A DNA stretch of 64,000 nucleotides. It comes from Archivesica marissinica (taxonomy: Eukaryota; Mollusca; Bivalvia; Venerida; Vesicomyidae). The notes beneath the pieces were generated by a model. That model was not told the DNA's origin, ran no database searches, and saw only the letters and a list, made by a program, of their open reading frames with translations. Shown here piece by piece: positions 20,701 through 30,668 of this stretch (positions are counted from its first letter, which is position 1; each line of letters starts with the position of its first letter). The DNA is taken from positions 47,122,221 through 47,186,220 of the forward strand of contig CM026400.1 of assembly GCA_014843695.1 (NCBI GenBank), read 5' to 3'. The translations under genes were made by a program, and so were the position numbers.

Positions 20701-21090
20701 CCAGGACGTATCAGTGATAAACAAATTACAAAGAAATGTGGTCGTGTAGACTTGTGTGAGGAAGGTGATGCCATCATGGTAGATAAGGGTTTCCTTATAT
20801 CAGACTTAACAACTCCAAATGGTGTAGACTTGATAATACCCCCATTCAAAAAAAAGAAGAAACAATTTCTGCCTCATGAAGTTGAAGCTACAAAAGCAAT
20901 AGCAAATCTACGGATTCATGTTGAGAGAGAAATGGAACGAATAAAAAACTTCCGTATTGTCCAAGGCACTATGCCAATCACAATGTCCTCTCAGGCATCT
21001 AAAATTTGGAAGATTTGTGTAAGCCTAACACTTTTACCTTCTTCCACCTCTGGTCCCAAAGAGGTGAATAACTGTTCTTTCTCTACATGA
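17785..21090 (+). CDS. THAP-HTH-DDE transposase, 3 exons (possibly defective start)
   Basis: Exon 1 runs to 18096, exon 2 is 18857-19048 and exon 3 is 19996-21090. Introns are GTAAAA..TTTTTCAG and GTATGT..ATTCCAG, and all junctions are phase 0. Exon 1 encodes the C-terminal part of a THAP zinc finger: HRFP, the conserved W in RKVWIL, C-x2-H as CGVH, and LPCYFP. Exon 3 encodes an HTH_Tnp_4-like helix-turn-helix (RLIDEFFMVLMRLRLGLLLE onward) and a DDE_Tnp_4 core. Counting from the ATG at 20068, the core residues are Asp164 (IIIDCTEI), Asp239 (MVDKGF) and Glu286 (HVEREMERIKN). It would cut and join the element's ends in the nucleus. The first in-frame ATG after the upstream stop (17782-17784) is at 17890, inside the THAP domain, and the first pair of zinc ligands is not seen, so DNA binding may be lost. 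About 510 residues are open without a stop. Confidence 0.85.
18097..18856 (+). other. Intron 1 of the transposase gene
   Basis: 760 bp between donor GTAAAA (18097) and acceptor TTTTTCAG (18849-18856). It is AT-rich, and I see no gene or clear repeat in it. Confidence 0.7.
19193..19489 (+). repeat. 21-bp tandem repeat in transposase intron 2, about 14 units
   Basis: The unit is TTATGTGATAATGCCACGTA plus C, nearly identical between copies, with one GTCTGTG variant. It lies wholly inside the intron 19049-19995, so it does not interrupt the coding sequence. The open frames across it (TYLCDNA, HISTWHY repeats) are periodicity artefacts. Confidence 0.95.
19838..19916 (-). mobile_element. tRNA-like SINE head fragment in intron 2
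   Basis: The minus strand reads GACTTGGTAGCTCAGTTTG with a B-box GGGTTTGAGTC. The spacing is longer than in a working tRNA, so a SINE or pseudo-tRNA is more likely than a gene. Confidence 0.45.
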
Positions 21091-21139
21091 ATCTGTATTG
21101 CTTTACAGTAGTAGTGCTTTGTAATATAGTGATTTATGC

Positions 21140-21524
21140 CACAGGGATTCGGCACATTTGGGGGTACTAGTATATGTATTTAAGTACAGGGATTCTACTC
21201 TGTGGGATGTCAGATTTCGCATCGATCAGTAAATGGCCCTATCTGAAACAATTTTGAACAAATCTGTCCAAATGTAACACATATCCCAAGTCTTTATATT
21301 GTTCTTCAAATAAAACACAACTTTAACATGCGTGCATGTATACTTTGCAAACGATTGAAGTATAAAGACTCGGGCGGGATAGGCGTTATATTTGGACAGA
21401 TTTGTTCAAAATTGTTTCAGATAGGGCCATTTTACTGATCGATGCGAAATCTGACATTCCACAGAGTAGAATCCCTGTACTTAAATACATATACTAGTAC
21501 CCCCAAACGTGCCGAATCCCTGTG
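21140..21524. mobile_element. 385-bp foldback MITE with 8-bp duplication (hAT-like)
   Basis: Arms of about 135 bp start CACAGGGATTCGGCAC and are repeated in inverse to 21524. The flanking duplication ATTTATGC is perfect (21132-21139 and 21525-21532). An 8-bp target duplication is typical of hAT-type elements. It sits between the two convergent genes of the large transposon. Confidence 0.88.
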
Positions 21525-21532
21525 ATTTATGC

Positions 21533-22514
21533 AGGTGGTCTTTGATATACAGGTTTGACTGTACAGCAGATACTATGTGTATAATTTATTATGTTTTGTT
21601 GCAACATATTTTATCTGATGTTATTAATATAACAAGATGGTTTTATTTGTGCAATAAATGTTATATAACTTCATATGGATGATTTGTTCTTATGACATTT
21701 GAGGTGTGATGCTCAACAGCTTCACAATTGCCCAAAGATATCCTAGGTTATCATCACTCTATATGTGTTTAAAACTATTTTCCAGTGGAAAAAATGCAAG
21801 ATGCATCGATTATTAAAGGGATGATAACCTATGATTTATCTGACCAAACCAATAGATGTACAATGTAATCCGGAATTCGCAAGATTACGGTTTTCCCTCT
21901 AATGTACATGCGGTACAAATAATATTTACCGTAATCCTTTGCTAATGCTATTGTGATTTAAATGAGTATTACCCATTCCAATTGTCCATACATGAATATT
22001 TATTGTACCAAAAGCGTGAATAACTGTAAAAGTTGTTTGTACCGCAGGATTAGTGTGGAAAAACCAGATTGCATAGAATTCCGGAGTAAATCTATTCTAG
22101 TACAGTAAAGTTCTGATATTAAGAATACTTCAATTATGCATTTATGTGTAATTGTACTAAAATTCTAAAATTTAATAATTACATGTATATTATATATGTA
22201 TATTAAAACTACCTATTTCAATGTTCTTATTAGCAAAACTTTACTGTACAGTTCAATAAGATCTGCAGTCGGATGTCTGCATTATAATATTGCTCTGGCA
22301 AAACCAGACTACAAATTTAAAGACACAAGAACCATTTTCATATTGATCAGTGTATTCAATAAACACATTTAAATACATACATGTCACACAAACTTCAAGG
22401 ACATCTACAACAACTCATTAACATAGAATTACTACATTAATATTCACGTTTTGAGTTACTGTCGGCTACAAATGACATTATTTCTGGGTAAATGGACATG
22501 AAGCCTAATGAATA
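21533..22514. other. Intergenic region between the convergent transposon genes
   Basis: AT-rich; presumably contains the 3' ends of both transposon genes. AATAAA-like strings occur (for example AATAAATGTT at 21653), but no other feature is supported. Confidence 0.5.
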
Positions 22515-22695
22515 CAGTAAAGGCTCAATAATAAGACCACCTTTGGGACACTTGAAAACTTATCTCATTATTGAGCTAATCTGAATATTGAAGTTAAATA
22601 AAAAGCAAAACAGTGCAAATTAATGGACCTAAAATGGTGATCATAATTTTGAGGTGGTTTAATTAGTGAGGTGGTCTTTAGGTGAGGTTTTACTG
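22515..22695. mobile_element. Pogo-like MITE, 181 bp
   Basis: CAGTAAAGGCTCAATAATAA at the left and TTAGGTGAGGTTTTACTG at the right, flanked by TA (22513-22514 and 22696-22697). It shares AAGACCACC/GGTGGTCTT with the 5399-6798 element. Confidence 0.8.
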
Positions 22696-22732
22696 TATAT
22701 ATACATTTTAAATACATAACAAACAAAATATT

Positions 22733-25494
22733 TCAGTCATATAACTTCAACCCCCGTTGTACCCTTCTAGAAAACAGTTCTGGAAGAACAGCATTCAGAT
22801 AAAAATCCTTCAATTTAATGAACATTCCTGACCAACATTCCTCATTGAATGCAATTCGTTCGATTGAAATTCCAGCCAGTGTCCAGACTACAAAATCGCA
22901 CCATTTCTTTCCAGTCAAAGCCATCTGTCCCTGCACCTGGTAATAGTATTTATGATGTACCTTTAATTTACACATATTTGTAGTTGGATTTATTTCACAA
23001 TAAAAGTCTGCGTCTTTAGCACAATCTATGGGGGGTAGTATTTTCCACTTGTCCGATGCAGGACACTTTATCTCCAAAACCCCCGTTTCTGTTTGGCCAT
23101 TTGCAGTGTAGTTAATAATGCCATCGGGACTAGCACCAAGGTACGGTACATCTCCCTTCACACATAACCCCGACTCGGTAACAGTTATATCTGGAATTGT
23201 TTTTTTCATTGTTAGTACATATTTTCTCCTGGCAGCTGGTTCATGTTTAATTCCCCAAGTCATGTACTTATTTCTGATGGATGAATAAAAAAATCTCTTA
23301 ATTGGTCCTTCAGGAGCTGTCTGCGATTTCAGTGACATAACCTCACCAAAGTTGGAAGCAGTCAGTCTCGTTTTTCTTTCATCCTGCCAAACTATACTCT
23401 TTCCTTGACCACGTGTTACCTGTTCTACCATTTCACATTCACTCTCTGTCAGTGTTAGTCCATCCATGATATCCGACAATGTCTCATTCACTTCCGTACT
23501 CCTTAAATTCACATTATCCATGAAATTGTAAATAACATTGAGGAATTTCGGGATTTCTTCTAATACCTTTTCCTCCACAAAATTTAACAACCAGCCTGCA
23601 CATGGATTACACTTTAACAGATTAAGTCTAAATTTCTCCTCATTTACAGAGCTTTTAAAAAGTTCTTTACTGACAGGTTTTTTCACTGGTGCTGTTTCAG
23701 ATTCAAATGTATATTTCCGGAATGTCAGTTCACTAGCTTTTTTTGGTGTTAATTTCCTTTTACGTGGATTGTTAAATTGGTCCCACACACATTTGTTGGA
23801 TGTTGACGACAGAGTTCCATCTTTCTTCTTAGATGTGATGTCAGATAGGGCATACATTATAGCTCCAATATGGTTACAGGCTTCACCACTTCTGAAAATA
23901 CAATGTTAAAAAAAACTTAGCATACTTATACAACATAATACGTTCTATATCTCGGTAAAGTATCGAGGCATTAAGATATTTAACCGTCTTGATAGCTCAG
24001 TGGTAGAGAGTCAGTGACCGCTTCAAGTGCAAGAGGTCCCCGGTTCGATCTGTGGTCACGTCATACCAAAGATGAAATAAAAATGGTACCAGCCATTCCC
24101 TAACTCGACGCTCTGCATAAAAAGGGAAAGCTGGCTTCCCTCTCATACCCACGTGGCGATGGATACCATCAGGAATGAGGTGTCGTGAGTGAATAATATA
24201 AGTTATAAGAACTTGTTCCATAATTGACATAAAATTAACTAGTGTAAATTAAGACATTGGTTTCAACACTCCTCCCAACTTAATTTTGTATCGAGTTGAA
24301 TCCTTGAATTTCAATGATTTTTATGACATACATGCCATATATAACAAGATTAAATGATACCAAATGTTCATCAAAGAAATGCGGCAGTAATATAAATATT
24401 AAAAACATGCATATCAAGTTGAATCAGTATTGATAAAATGCAGCTTCCTTCGTTGATACCAATTAAGTCATTTTTATTGGTTCTCGAACTCGGTGCAAGA
24501 ACCTTACATCATATCAATACTGACTAAAAAGCCTGTAATGACATATTTAATAAATTGTTGTATTGACAGTAATATACAGGAACAGGTGCCGGTAAATGTT
24601 ATTGCCCCATTCTGTGTCGATTAGACCTGGATAGTACTAGTGAAACAATGTGGGATTAGAGGTTAGACAGACACATGGTTAGCTCAGTTGAGACAAACAC
24701 ATGGTTAGCTCAGTCTGTAGAGCACCGTACTAGTGTTTGGGGGGACGATGGTTCGAATCTCACATGGGCCACACTTCCCCCATAGGTTACTTTAACATGT
24801 ATGTCACACTGGCACAGTGACAGGTTTCCAGAAGTGATAATGGGTTATTCGATATCAACGAAGAACAGTAGAATAAATAATCTGTATACATAATGTATTA
24901 TAATTATCACTCGACTTACCCTGCTGTGCAATCACATTCTGCAGAATGGACCGGGCCAGTGACTTTAGACAGGCAAAGCCACACATCATGGTCTGGGTTC
25001 TGTTTGACATTGACACTTGGCAAGGATGGCATAACTTTGCATTTCACGAAACAATGCTCACATTTATCATCAATCTCGTGGTACATGATGCTATGTACAT
25101 GTCTGTCTGCATAATAAACTTTGGCTCTCAATTGTTTCTTTGTTTTCATCTTTAACACAAAATAGTTGTAGATGTCACCATCACTGAAGTCGGGGATATC
25201 AATTAAAGTACATGTCCACGATTTTAATGTCCTTGGATGAGGTAATTCCTCGCCAAGAGGCGTGATCAACTTCTCACATTTCCTTCGTTCAAACACTTCC
25301 GAGTTTCTTTGGTCAACGTTCACATCGTTTAATCCCAATTTTCTGATACCCTTCGCACGTGATACTAGATTAATCTTTTTCCCGGTTACATACTGATGGT
25401 GTAAACGTAAATAATCTTTTAATTGCGAAACGTTAAGCTTGTCAATAGCCAAATCTTCGAGATAACAATCGTTTTCTTTACCGCGATCCGCCAT
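22733..25494 (-). CDS. SAP-SWIM-YqaJ exonuclease-like protein, 2 exons
   Basis: Exon 1 is 25494-24920 from ATG (MADRGKEND). The intron is 24919-23892 (GTAAGT..TTTTCAG). Exon 2 is 23891-22733 to the stop. Splicing gives 577 residues. Residues about 20-50 (LNVSQLKDYLRLHHQYVTGK, then INLVSR) fit a SAP DNA-binding motif. A SWIM zinc motif C187-x-C189-x7-C197-x-H199 appears only after splicing, because the intron splits it at Gly192. A YqaJ/lambda-exonuclease-like fold follows, with RLTASNFGEV, WGIKHEP, GASPDG (Asp448), LEIKCP (Glu465, Lys467) and YYYQVQGQMALTG (Gln510). Known YqaJ proteins are PD-(D/E)xK nucleases that resect DNA; a role in processing transposition intermediates is inference. All catalytic residues are visible and there is no stop or frameshift. 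It is convergent with the transposase in the same element. Confidence 0.88.
23985..24247 (+). mobile_element. SINE G: different tRNA head on a SINE B-type 3' half
   Basis: Head CGTCTTGATAGCTCAGTGGT with B box CGGTTCGATCTG, then CCACGTGGCGATGGATACCA..GGAATGAGGTGTCGTGAGTG and tail ATAATATAAGTTATAAGAAC, as in SINE B. It is inserted in the intron of the YqaJ gene. Confidence 0.7.
24702..24772 (+). mobile_element. tRNA-like SINE head
   Basis: GGTTAGCTCAGTCTGTAGAG with B box TGGTTCGAATCTC at tRNA spacing. The string ACACATGGTTAGCTCAGT is duplicated just upstream (24671-24688). The acceptor stem does not pair well, so it is not called a tRNA gene. Confidence 0.45.
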
Positions 25495-25578
25495 TATCGA
25501 AAATACTACCCAGTGTCCGAAGCGTTCCGAATGCGAGCGATTTTCGCAAGGGAGATAACCTACTTTCTGAAAAGGGCT

Positions 25579-25593
25579 ATAGCATGCAATGGG
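25579..25593 (+). mobile_element. Family 2 MITE, right end fragment
   Basis: AT plus AGCATGCAATGGG, then TTAA (25594-25597). It completes the MITE whose left part ends at 17748. Confidence 0.8.
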
Positions 25594-25792
25594 TTAAGAG
25601 GACCTATATATACTTTTAAGAGCATTCAGGGGCAGTAACTGACCAATGTCTCTCTAGCGGTTTTTTCTAGTGAGGAATGGCAGGCCATGCCACCCTGCCC
25701 TTGGCTGGTCTACCCTGTTTGGTCATTTTGCCTTTTTGTAAAAAAAAATGTTTATTAATTTTGTCATTATAATCATAAGCCTCAACAGGTGG

Positions 25793-26376
25793 GGGCAGAC
25801 CTATACAACTTAGAACTCGTTCCCCCTGGTCACCACTTCTGTACTGCCTTACTGCACGGGCAGACCTATACAACTTAGAACTTGTCCCCCCTGTTCACCA
25901 CTTCTGTACTGCCTTACTGCACGGGCAGACCTATACAACTTAGAACTTGTCCCCCCTGTTCACCACTTCTGTACTGCCTTACTGCATGGGCAGACCTATA
26001 CAACTTAGAACTTGTCCCCCCTGTTCACCACTTCTGTACTGCCTTACTGCACGGGCAGTCCTATACAACTTAGAACTTGTCCCCCCTGTTCACCACTTCT
26101 GTACTGCCTTACTGCATGGGCAGACCTATACAACTTAGAACTTGTCCCCCCTGATCACCACTTCTGTACTGCCTTACTGCACGGGCAGACCTATACAACT
26201 TAGAACTTGTCCCCCCTGTTCACCACTTCTGTACTGCCTTACTGCATGGGCAGACCTATACAACTTAGAACTTGTCCCCCCTGTTCACCACTTCTGTACT
26301 GCCTTACTGCATGGGCAGACCTATACAACTTAGAACTTGTCCCCCCTGTTCACCACTTCTGTACTGCCTTACTGCA
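25793..26376 (+). repeat. 65-bp tandem repeat, 9 units
   Basis: Unit GGGCAGACCTATACAACTTA, GAACTTGTCCCCCCTGTTCA, CCACTTCTGTACTGCCTTAC, TGCAC. Units differ mainly at ACGGG versus ATGGG. No gene. Confidence 0.95.
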
Positions 26377-26410
26377 TCTTTGATCAACCACTGTAATCTA
26401 GCAACATTTT

Positions 26411-27048
26411 CTAGGGGCTAGTCCCAAAATATCCCCTCCCTCACCTCATCGTGGCACAAAATACCTCTTTTCAGACCCACACTAGGGGCTAGTCCCAAAA
26501 TATCCCCTCCCTCACCTCATCATGGCTCAAAATACCTCTTTTCAGACCCACATTAGGGGCTAGTCCCAAAATATCCCCTCCCTCACCTCATCGTGGCTAA
26601 AAATACCTCTTTTCAGACCCACACTAGGGGCTAGTCCCAAATTATCCCCTCCCTCACCTCATCGTGGCTCAAAATACCTCTTTTCAGACCCACACTAGGG
26701 ACTAGTCCCAAAATATCCCCTCCCTCACCTCATCGTGGCTAAAAATACCTCTTTTCAAACCCACACTAGGGGCTAGTCCCAAATTATCCCCTCCCTCACC
26801 TCATCGTGGCTCAAAATACCTCTTTTCAGACCCACACTAGGGACTAGTCCCAAAATATCCCCTCCCTCACCTCATCGTGGCTCAAAATACCTCTTCAGAC
26901 CCACACTAGGGGCTAGTCCCAAAATAGCCCCACCCTCACCTCATTGTGGCTCAAAATACCTCTTTTCAAACCCACATTAGGGGCTAGTCCCAAAATATCC
27001 CCACCCGCACCTCATCGTGGCTCAAAATACCTCTTTTCAAACCCACCC
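26411..27048 (+). repeat. 71-bp tandem repeat, 9 units
   Basis: Unit CTAGGGGCTAGTCCCAAAAT, ATCCCCTCCCTCACCTCATC, GTGGCTCAAAATACCTCTTT, TCAGACCCACA. The first 18 bp contain a GGGGCTAGTCCC near-palindrome. It follows the 65-bp array after only about 35 bp. Confidence 0.95.
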
Positions 27049-27129
27049 TGCCATTTTTTCCACTCTAGATTTAACACTACTCACACACAGTATACATTCA
27101 ACAAAATTTCTATAATCGGTCACCTGGTC

Positions 27130-27489
27130 TGGAGGTTATAAAACTGTTAGTTTATACAAATTTATTTTAGCTCGATTGCGAAACAAGTTCTTACAACTTA
27201 TATTAATCATTCTCGAGACCTCATTCCTGATGGAATCCATCGCCACGAGGGAGAGAGAAGAGGCAACGTGGAATTTAAATGCCTTGCCTAAGGGCACAAT
27301 CGTAACGGCTCCAGCGGAGCTCGAACTCCGGACCTTTCGCACCTGAAGCGAACGCGCATCCACTGCGCTATCACGACTATAAAACTGTTCTCCAATCTCA
27401 AACTCAGTCTCGAGCTTCTGATTGGTTCAGTCAAGGGCAAATAACCAATCAATCGAGTTTGAGATCTGAGAAAAGTTTTATAACCTGGT
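27130..27489. mobile_element. Foldback element GGTTATAAAAC, copy 2, split by SINE B
   Basis: GGAGGTTATAAAACTGTT at the left and ..GAGAAAAGTTTTATAACC at the right. The SINE at 27149-27377 lies between duplicated TATAAAACTGTT strings. Confidence 0.75.
27149..27377 (-). mobile_element. SINE B, copy 4, with 12-bp target duplication
   Basis: Full-length on minus. The duplication TATAAAACTGTT is at 27137-27148 and 27378-27389, the hallmark of LINE-driven integration. Confidence 0.92.
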
Positions 27490-27540
27490 GTTTCACAGTA
27501 TTTAGAGCAAACTAATAACCATATAATATTGCTACAGACG

Positions 27541-27826
27541 GATATGTAGTCCCGTGGTAACACGCTGGACTGGTAATCCAGGGATCGCAGGTTCGATCCC
27601 CCGTCTGACCCTAATAAAATTAACGGTCTTTCCGATGGGACGTTAAACCGAGGTCTCGTGTCGGTGCTTTACACCGTGCACGTAAAAGAACCAGAGGAGA
27701 TTCTGGAATGGGTCTCTGTCTGTATCATTGCACTATCCTCCAAAATCTAAAATAACTAATCTCTTCAGGAGGCGTCGCTCATATGGGCAACCAGTAGCGA
27801 CGATAAATAAACGTAAAGCACACACA
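27541..27826 (+). mobile_element. SINE A, copy 6
   Basis: Full-length: TGTAGTCCCGTGGTAACACG, GGTTCGATCCC, GACGTTAAACCGAGGTCTCG and tail AACGTAAAGCACACAC. Confidence 0.9.
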
Positions 27827-28233
27827 TATACTATTGATATTCATATCATACACAGATCTTTATGCAATGAATTACTGCATAATCATCTGGAATAAAATGC
27901 AGTAAATGACAATATGAAAATATTGATATTGTATGATTATTAGATGGCTTCATATATTATAAAATACCAGGTCACCGATTAGCAATTTTGTTGAGTGTAG
28001 ATTTATGGTAGGTTACTGCACATTGACTGTCCTATATTGGGGTCGCCATGCGCAAACACAGCTGAATAGACACTATATATCCACTTTCAGGTGCATAACT
28101 ATAATCAGTTGGCAATATATTGGTATATGTTTACACACAATCTGTGCAATAGTCTTCGATTTAATACTGCCACATTTTATTCGGTTAAACTCTCTCAGAT
28201 GTCTAACCTGTACGTGTCACATGTACACATGTA

Positions 28234-28580
28234 CAGTCAAACCTGTATTAACCCTTTCAACACCACATACCTCTAAATAGGCTTACAAAAAGTGTAGATC
28301 CAGATGAGCTGTCTCATCATGATCTGCACTTCTTGCCAGTAATATTACTATTTTTAGACAAAATTACCCATTTTGATAAATGAACTGGTCCAAATGTAAT
28401 TTTCTGATTTCATTTATTGGTGTAAAAATATCATGGACCAGTCCATGTCAGTTACTTGGTGTTGAGAATGGGTTAATCAGCCAGCCAGGGGAATCACAGA
28501 AAGTGGCTGCTTAGCACAGGTGGCTCAGCTTAACAAAAGGTCAAATATTATAATAAAACAACATATTGGGAATCTGGATA
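28234..28580 (+). mobile_element. CAGTCAAACCTGT element interrupted by a family 1 MITE
   Basis: Left end ACAGTCAAACCTGTA, then the MITE, then TCAGCCAGCCAGGGGAATCA..AAGTGGCTGCTTAGCACAG. The uninterrupted relative at 47933 reads ACAGTCAAACCTGTCTTAAG..GGAATCACAGAAAGTGG. Confidence 0.65.
28252..28472 (-). mobile_element. Family 1 MITE with clean TTAA duplication
   Basis: TTAA at 28248-28251 and 28473-28476, with ends CCCTTTCAACACCAC and GTGTTGAGAATGGG. It is inserted in the CAGTCAAACCTGT element. Confidence 0.88.
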
Positions 28581-28592
28581 CTCAGGTTGCAT

Positions 28593-29190
28593 AATGCAGA
28601 TTGAATGCTTAATAGAGGTGACCACTTAAACAGGTATTCTTAATGCAGATTGAATGCTTAATAGAGGTGACCACTTAAACAGGTATTCTCAATGCAGATT
28701 GAATGCTTAATAGAGGTGACCACTTAAACAGGTATTCTTAATGCAGATTGAATGCTTAATAGAGGTGACCACTTAAACAGGTATTCTTAATGCAGATTGA
28801 ATGCTTAATAGACATGACCACTAAAACAGGTATTCTTAATGCAGATTGAATGCTTAATAGAGGTGACCACTTAAACAGGTATTCTTAATGCAGATTGAAT
28901 GCTTAATAGAGGTGACCACTTAAACAGGTATTCTTAATGCAGATTGAATGCTTAATAGAGGTGACCACTAAAACAGGTATTCTTAATGCAGATTGAATGC
29001 TTAATAGAGGTGACCACTAAAACAGGTATTCTTAATGCAGATTGAATGCTTAATAGAGGTGACCACTAAAACAGGTATTCTTAATGCAGATTGAATGCTT
29101 AATAGAGGTGACCACTTAAACAGGTATTCTTAATGCAGATTGAATGCTTAATAGAGGTGACCACTAAAACAGGTATTCTTAATGCAGATT
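28593..29190 (+). repeat. 49-bp tandem repeat, about 12 units
   Basis: Unit AATGCAGATTGAATGCTTAA, TAGAGGTGACCACTTAAACA, GGTATTCTT. The TGCTTAATAGAGGTGACCAC wording matches the body of the CAGTCAAACCTGT element just upstream, so the array probably grew from it. Confidence 0.94.
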
Positions 29191-29257
29191 ATGAGTTTCT
29201 CAACACAAATCCAAGCAAACAATTGCAACAATTTAGGTATGCCAAAAATGATGTTAT

Positions 29258-29519
29258 TATGTTATATATCGGGTTTTACGCCTGCATCACCACCATTTTG
29301 GGCTATATCGCCAGTGGGCAGTTTACTTAACAACACCTTTCCTGGGCAGTCTCCAGCGGTTAACTAGTACTTGGGTGCACCAACGTCCGTAAGAAACTGC
29401 CAACTTTTTCATATAAATGAGACATGGCCTGAGCGGGGCTCGAACCCGTGACCATCAGTGATGATAGGTTACAGTGGTATGCAAGTCAGCGACCTTAACC
29501 ACTCGACCACGGAGGCGGA
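29258..29519 (-). mobile_element. SINE D, copy 3
   Basis: Head CCGCCTCCGTGGTCGAGTGG, B box GGGTTCGAGCCCC, tail CGATATAGCCCAAAATGGTG. Full-length. Confidence 0.88.
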
Positions 29520-29749
29520 CCATATGCCAAAAAACGTATATCAATGCTACAGTTTCATAAATAAATACAATAATTTGACACATCATAAAATTGTAAAAAA
29601 CTCCTAATTTTAAAGGGCAAAATAAATTATATGAAAATAGAACGATGTTAGAATGCAACATATTCTCTGATCACCGCGATGAAAATGTCATGAGGAAATT
29701 ACCTCTGGACAAATCAAACGAAATGTCACCCAGAAACATTTCAGCTTAA

Positions 29750-29982
29750 CCCTTTCAACACCACAGACCTCTAAATAGGCTTACAAAAAGTGTAGATCCA
29801 GATGAGCCGGCTCGTGACGAGCCGTCTCATCAGGATCTGCACTTTTTGCCAGTGATATGACTATTTTTAGACATAATTACCCATTTTGATAAATGAACTT
29901 GTCCAAATGTGATTTTCTGATTCATTTATTGGTTTATGAATATCATGGACCAGTCCATGTGAGTTACTTGGTGTTGAATGGG
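29750..29982 (-). mobile_element. Family 1 MITE, complete, TTAA-flanked
   Basis: TTAA at 29746-29749 and 29983-29986. Contains the hairpin GGCTCGTGACGAGCC. Confidence 0.88.
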
Positions 29983-30050
29983 TTAAAGTCCCTAAAACGT
30001 TCTTCTTTCTTTTTTTTAAAGAACTACCGGGTAAGGATTAATGTAATATT

Positions 30051-30281
30051 CATATCAATTTATTTTAGCTCAATTGCGAAACAAGTTCTTACAACTTATA
30101 CTAATCACTCTCGAGACCTCATTCCTGATGGAATCCATCGCCACGAGGGATAGAGAAGAGGCATGTGGTACTTAAATGCCTTGCCTAAGGGCACAATCGT
30201 AACGGCTCCAGCGGGGCTCGAACTCCGGGCCTTTTCGCACATGAAGCAAACGCGCTACCACTGAGCTATCACGACTTCCAC
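30051..30281 (-). mobile_element. SINE B, copy 5
   Basis: Full-length on minus, from the head GGAAGTCGTGATAGCTCAGT to the tail TTAATATAAGTTG-type sequence. Confidence 0.88.
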
Positions 30282-30419
30282 TAATATTACGCCTAAGCCC
30301 AAAAATATACATATTGATACAACATGGTGTTGTGGTTTTTTGTAATTTATTAATTATTTATGAAGCATAAATGAGATCATGAAGTATTACCTATTGGTGA
30401 TGGGAGTATCACGGGAATA

Positions 30420-30668
30420 TAATGCAGATTTATGTATAGGATATAAGCCAAATACAATCCAATATATAAAATATTGGTCTGTGTGAGACGCTTAGCGCCG
30501 AAGACAGTACCAATATTTTACAAATTGGATCCGTTTAAGGCTTATATCTTACTTAAAACACACACTTATATAAGAAGATCCTACCAATTAAAATTGTTAA
30601 TTTTGTACATTTATGCGTAGGATTTAATATAATACTCGCGTTTTGACAGCAGTCCAATATTAATAATA
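30420..30668 (-). repeat. Third, diverged copy of the array-flanking block
   Basis: On minus it reads TTGCAGTCCATTA..ACGCATAAATG..AATTAACAATTTTAATTGGT..TATAAGTGTGTGTTTTAAGT. It lacks the family 3 MITE (single TTAA). The segment around GTACTGTCTTCGGCGC is inverted relative to copies 1 and 2. Confidence 0.75.

Larger units (their letters stand above)
17749..25578. mobile_element. ISL2EU/IS4EU-like DNA transposon, 7830 bp, near-complete
   Basis: Bounded by 11-bp perfect inverted repeats AGCCCTTTTCA..TGAAAAGGGCT and flanked by AT on both sides (17747-17748 and 25579-25580). A second shared motif GGGTAGTAT lies inside each end (17838-17846 on +; 25502-25510 on -). It encodes two convergent, spliced genes: a THAP/HTH/DDE transposase on + and a SAP-SWIM-YqaJ protein on -. 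From memory, a transposase paired with a YqaJ-type nuclease and a 2-bp target duplication is the signature of ISL2EU (IS4EU) elements; the family name needs a search. Later insertions include a 385-bp foldback MITE, a 181-bp pogo-like MITE, a SINE and a 21-bp minisatellite, so it is not brand new. Confidence 0.85.
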
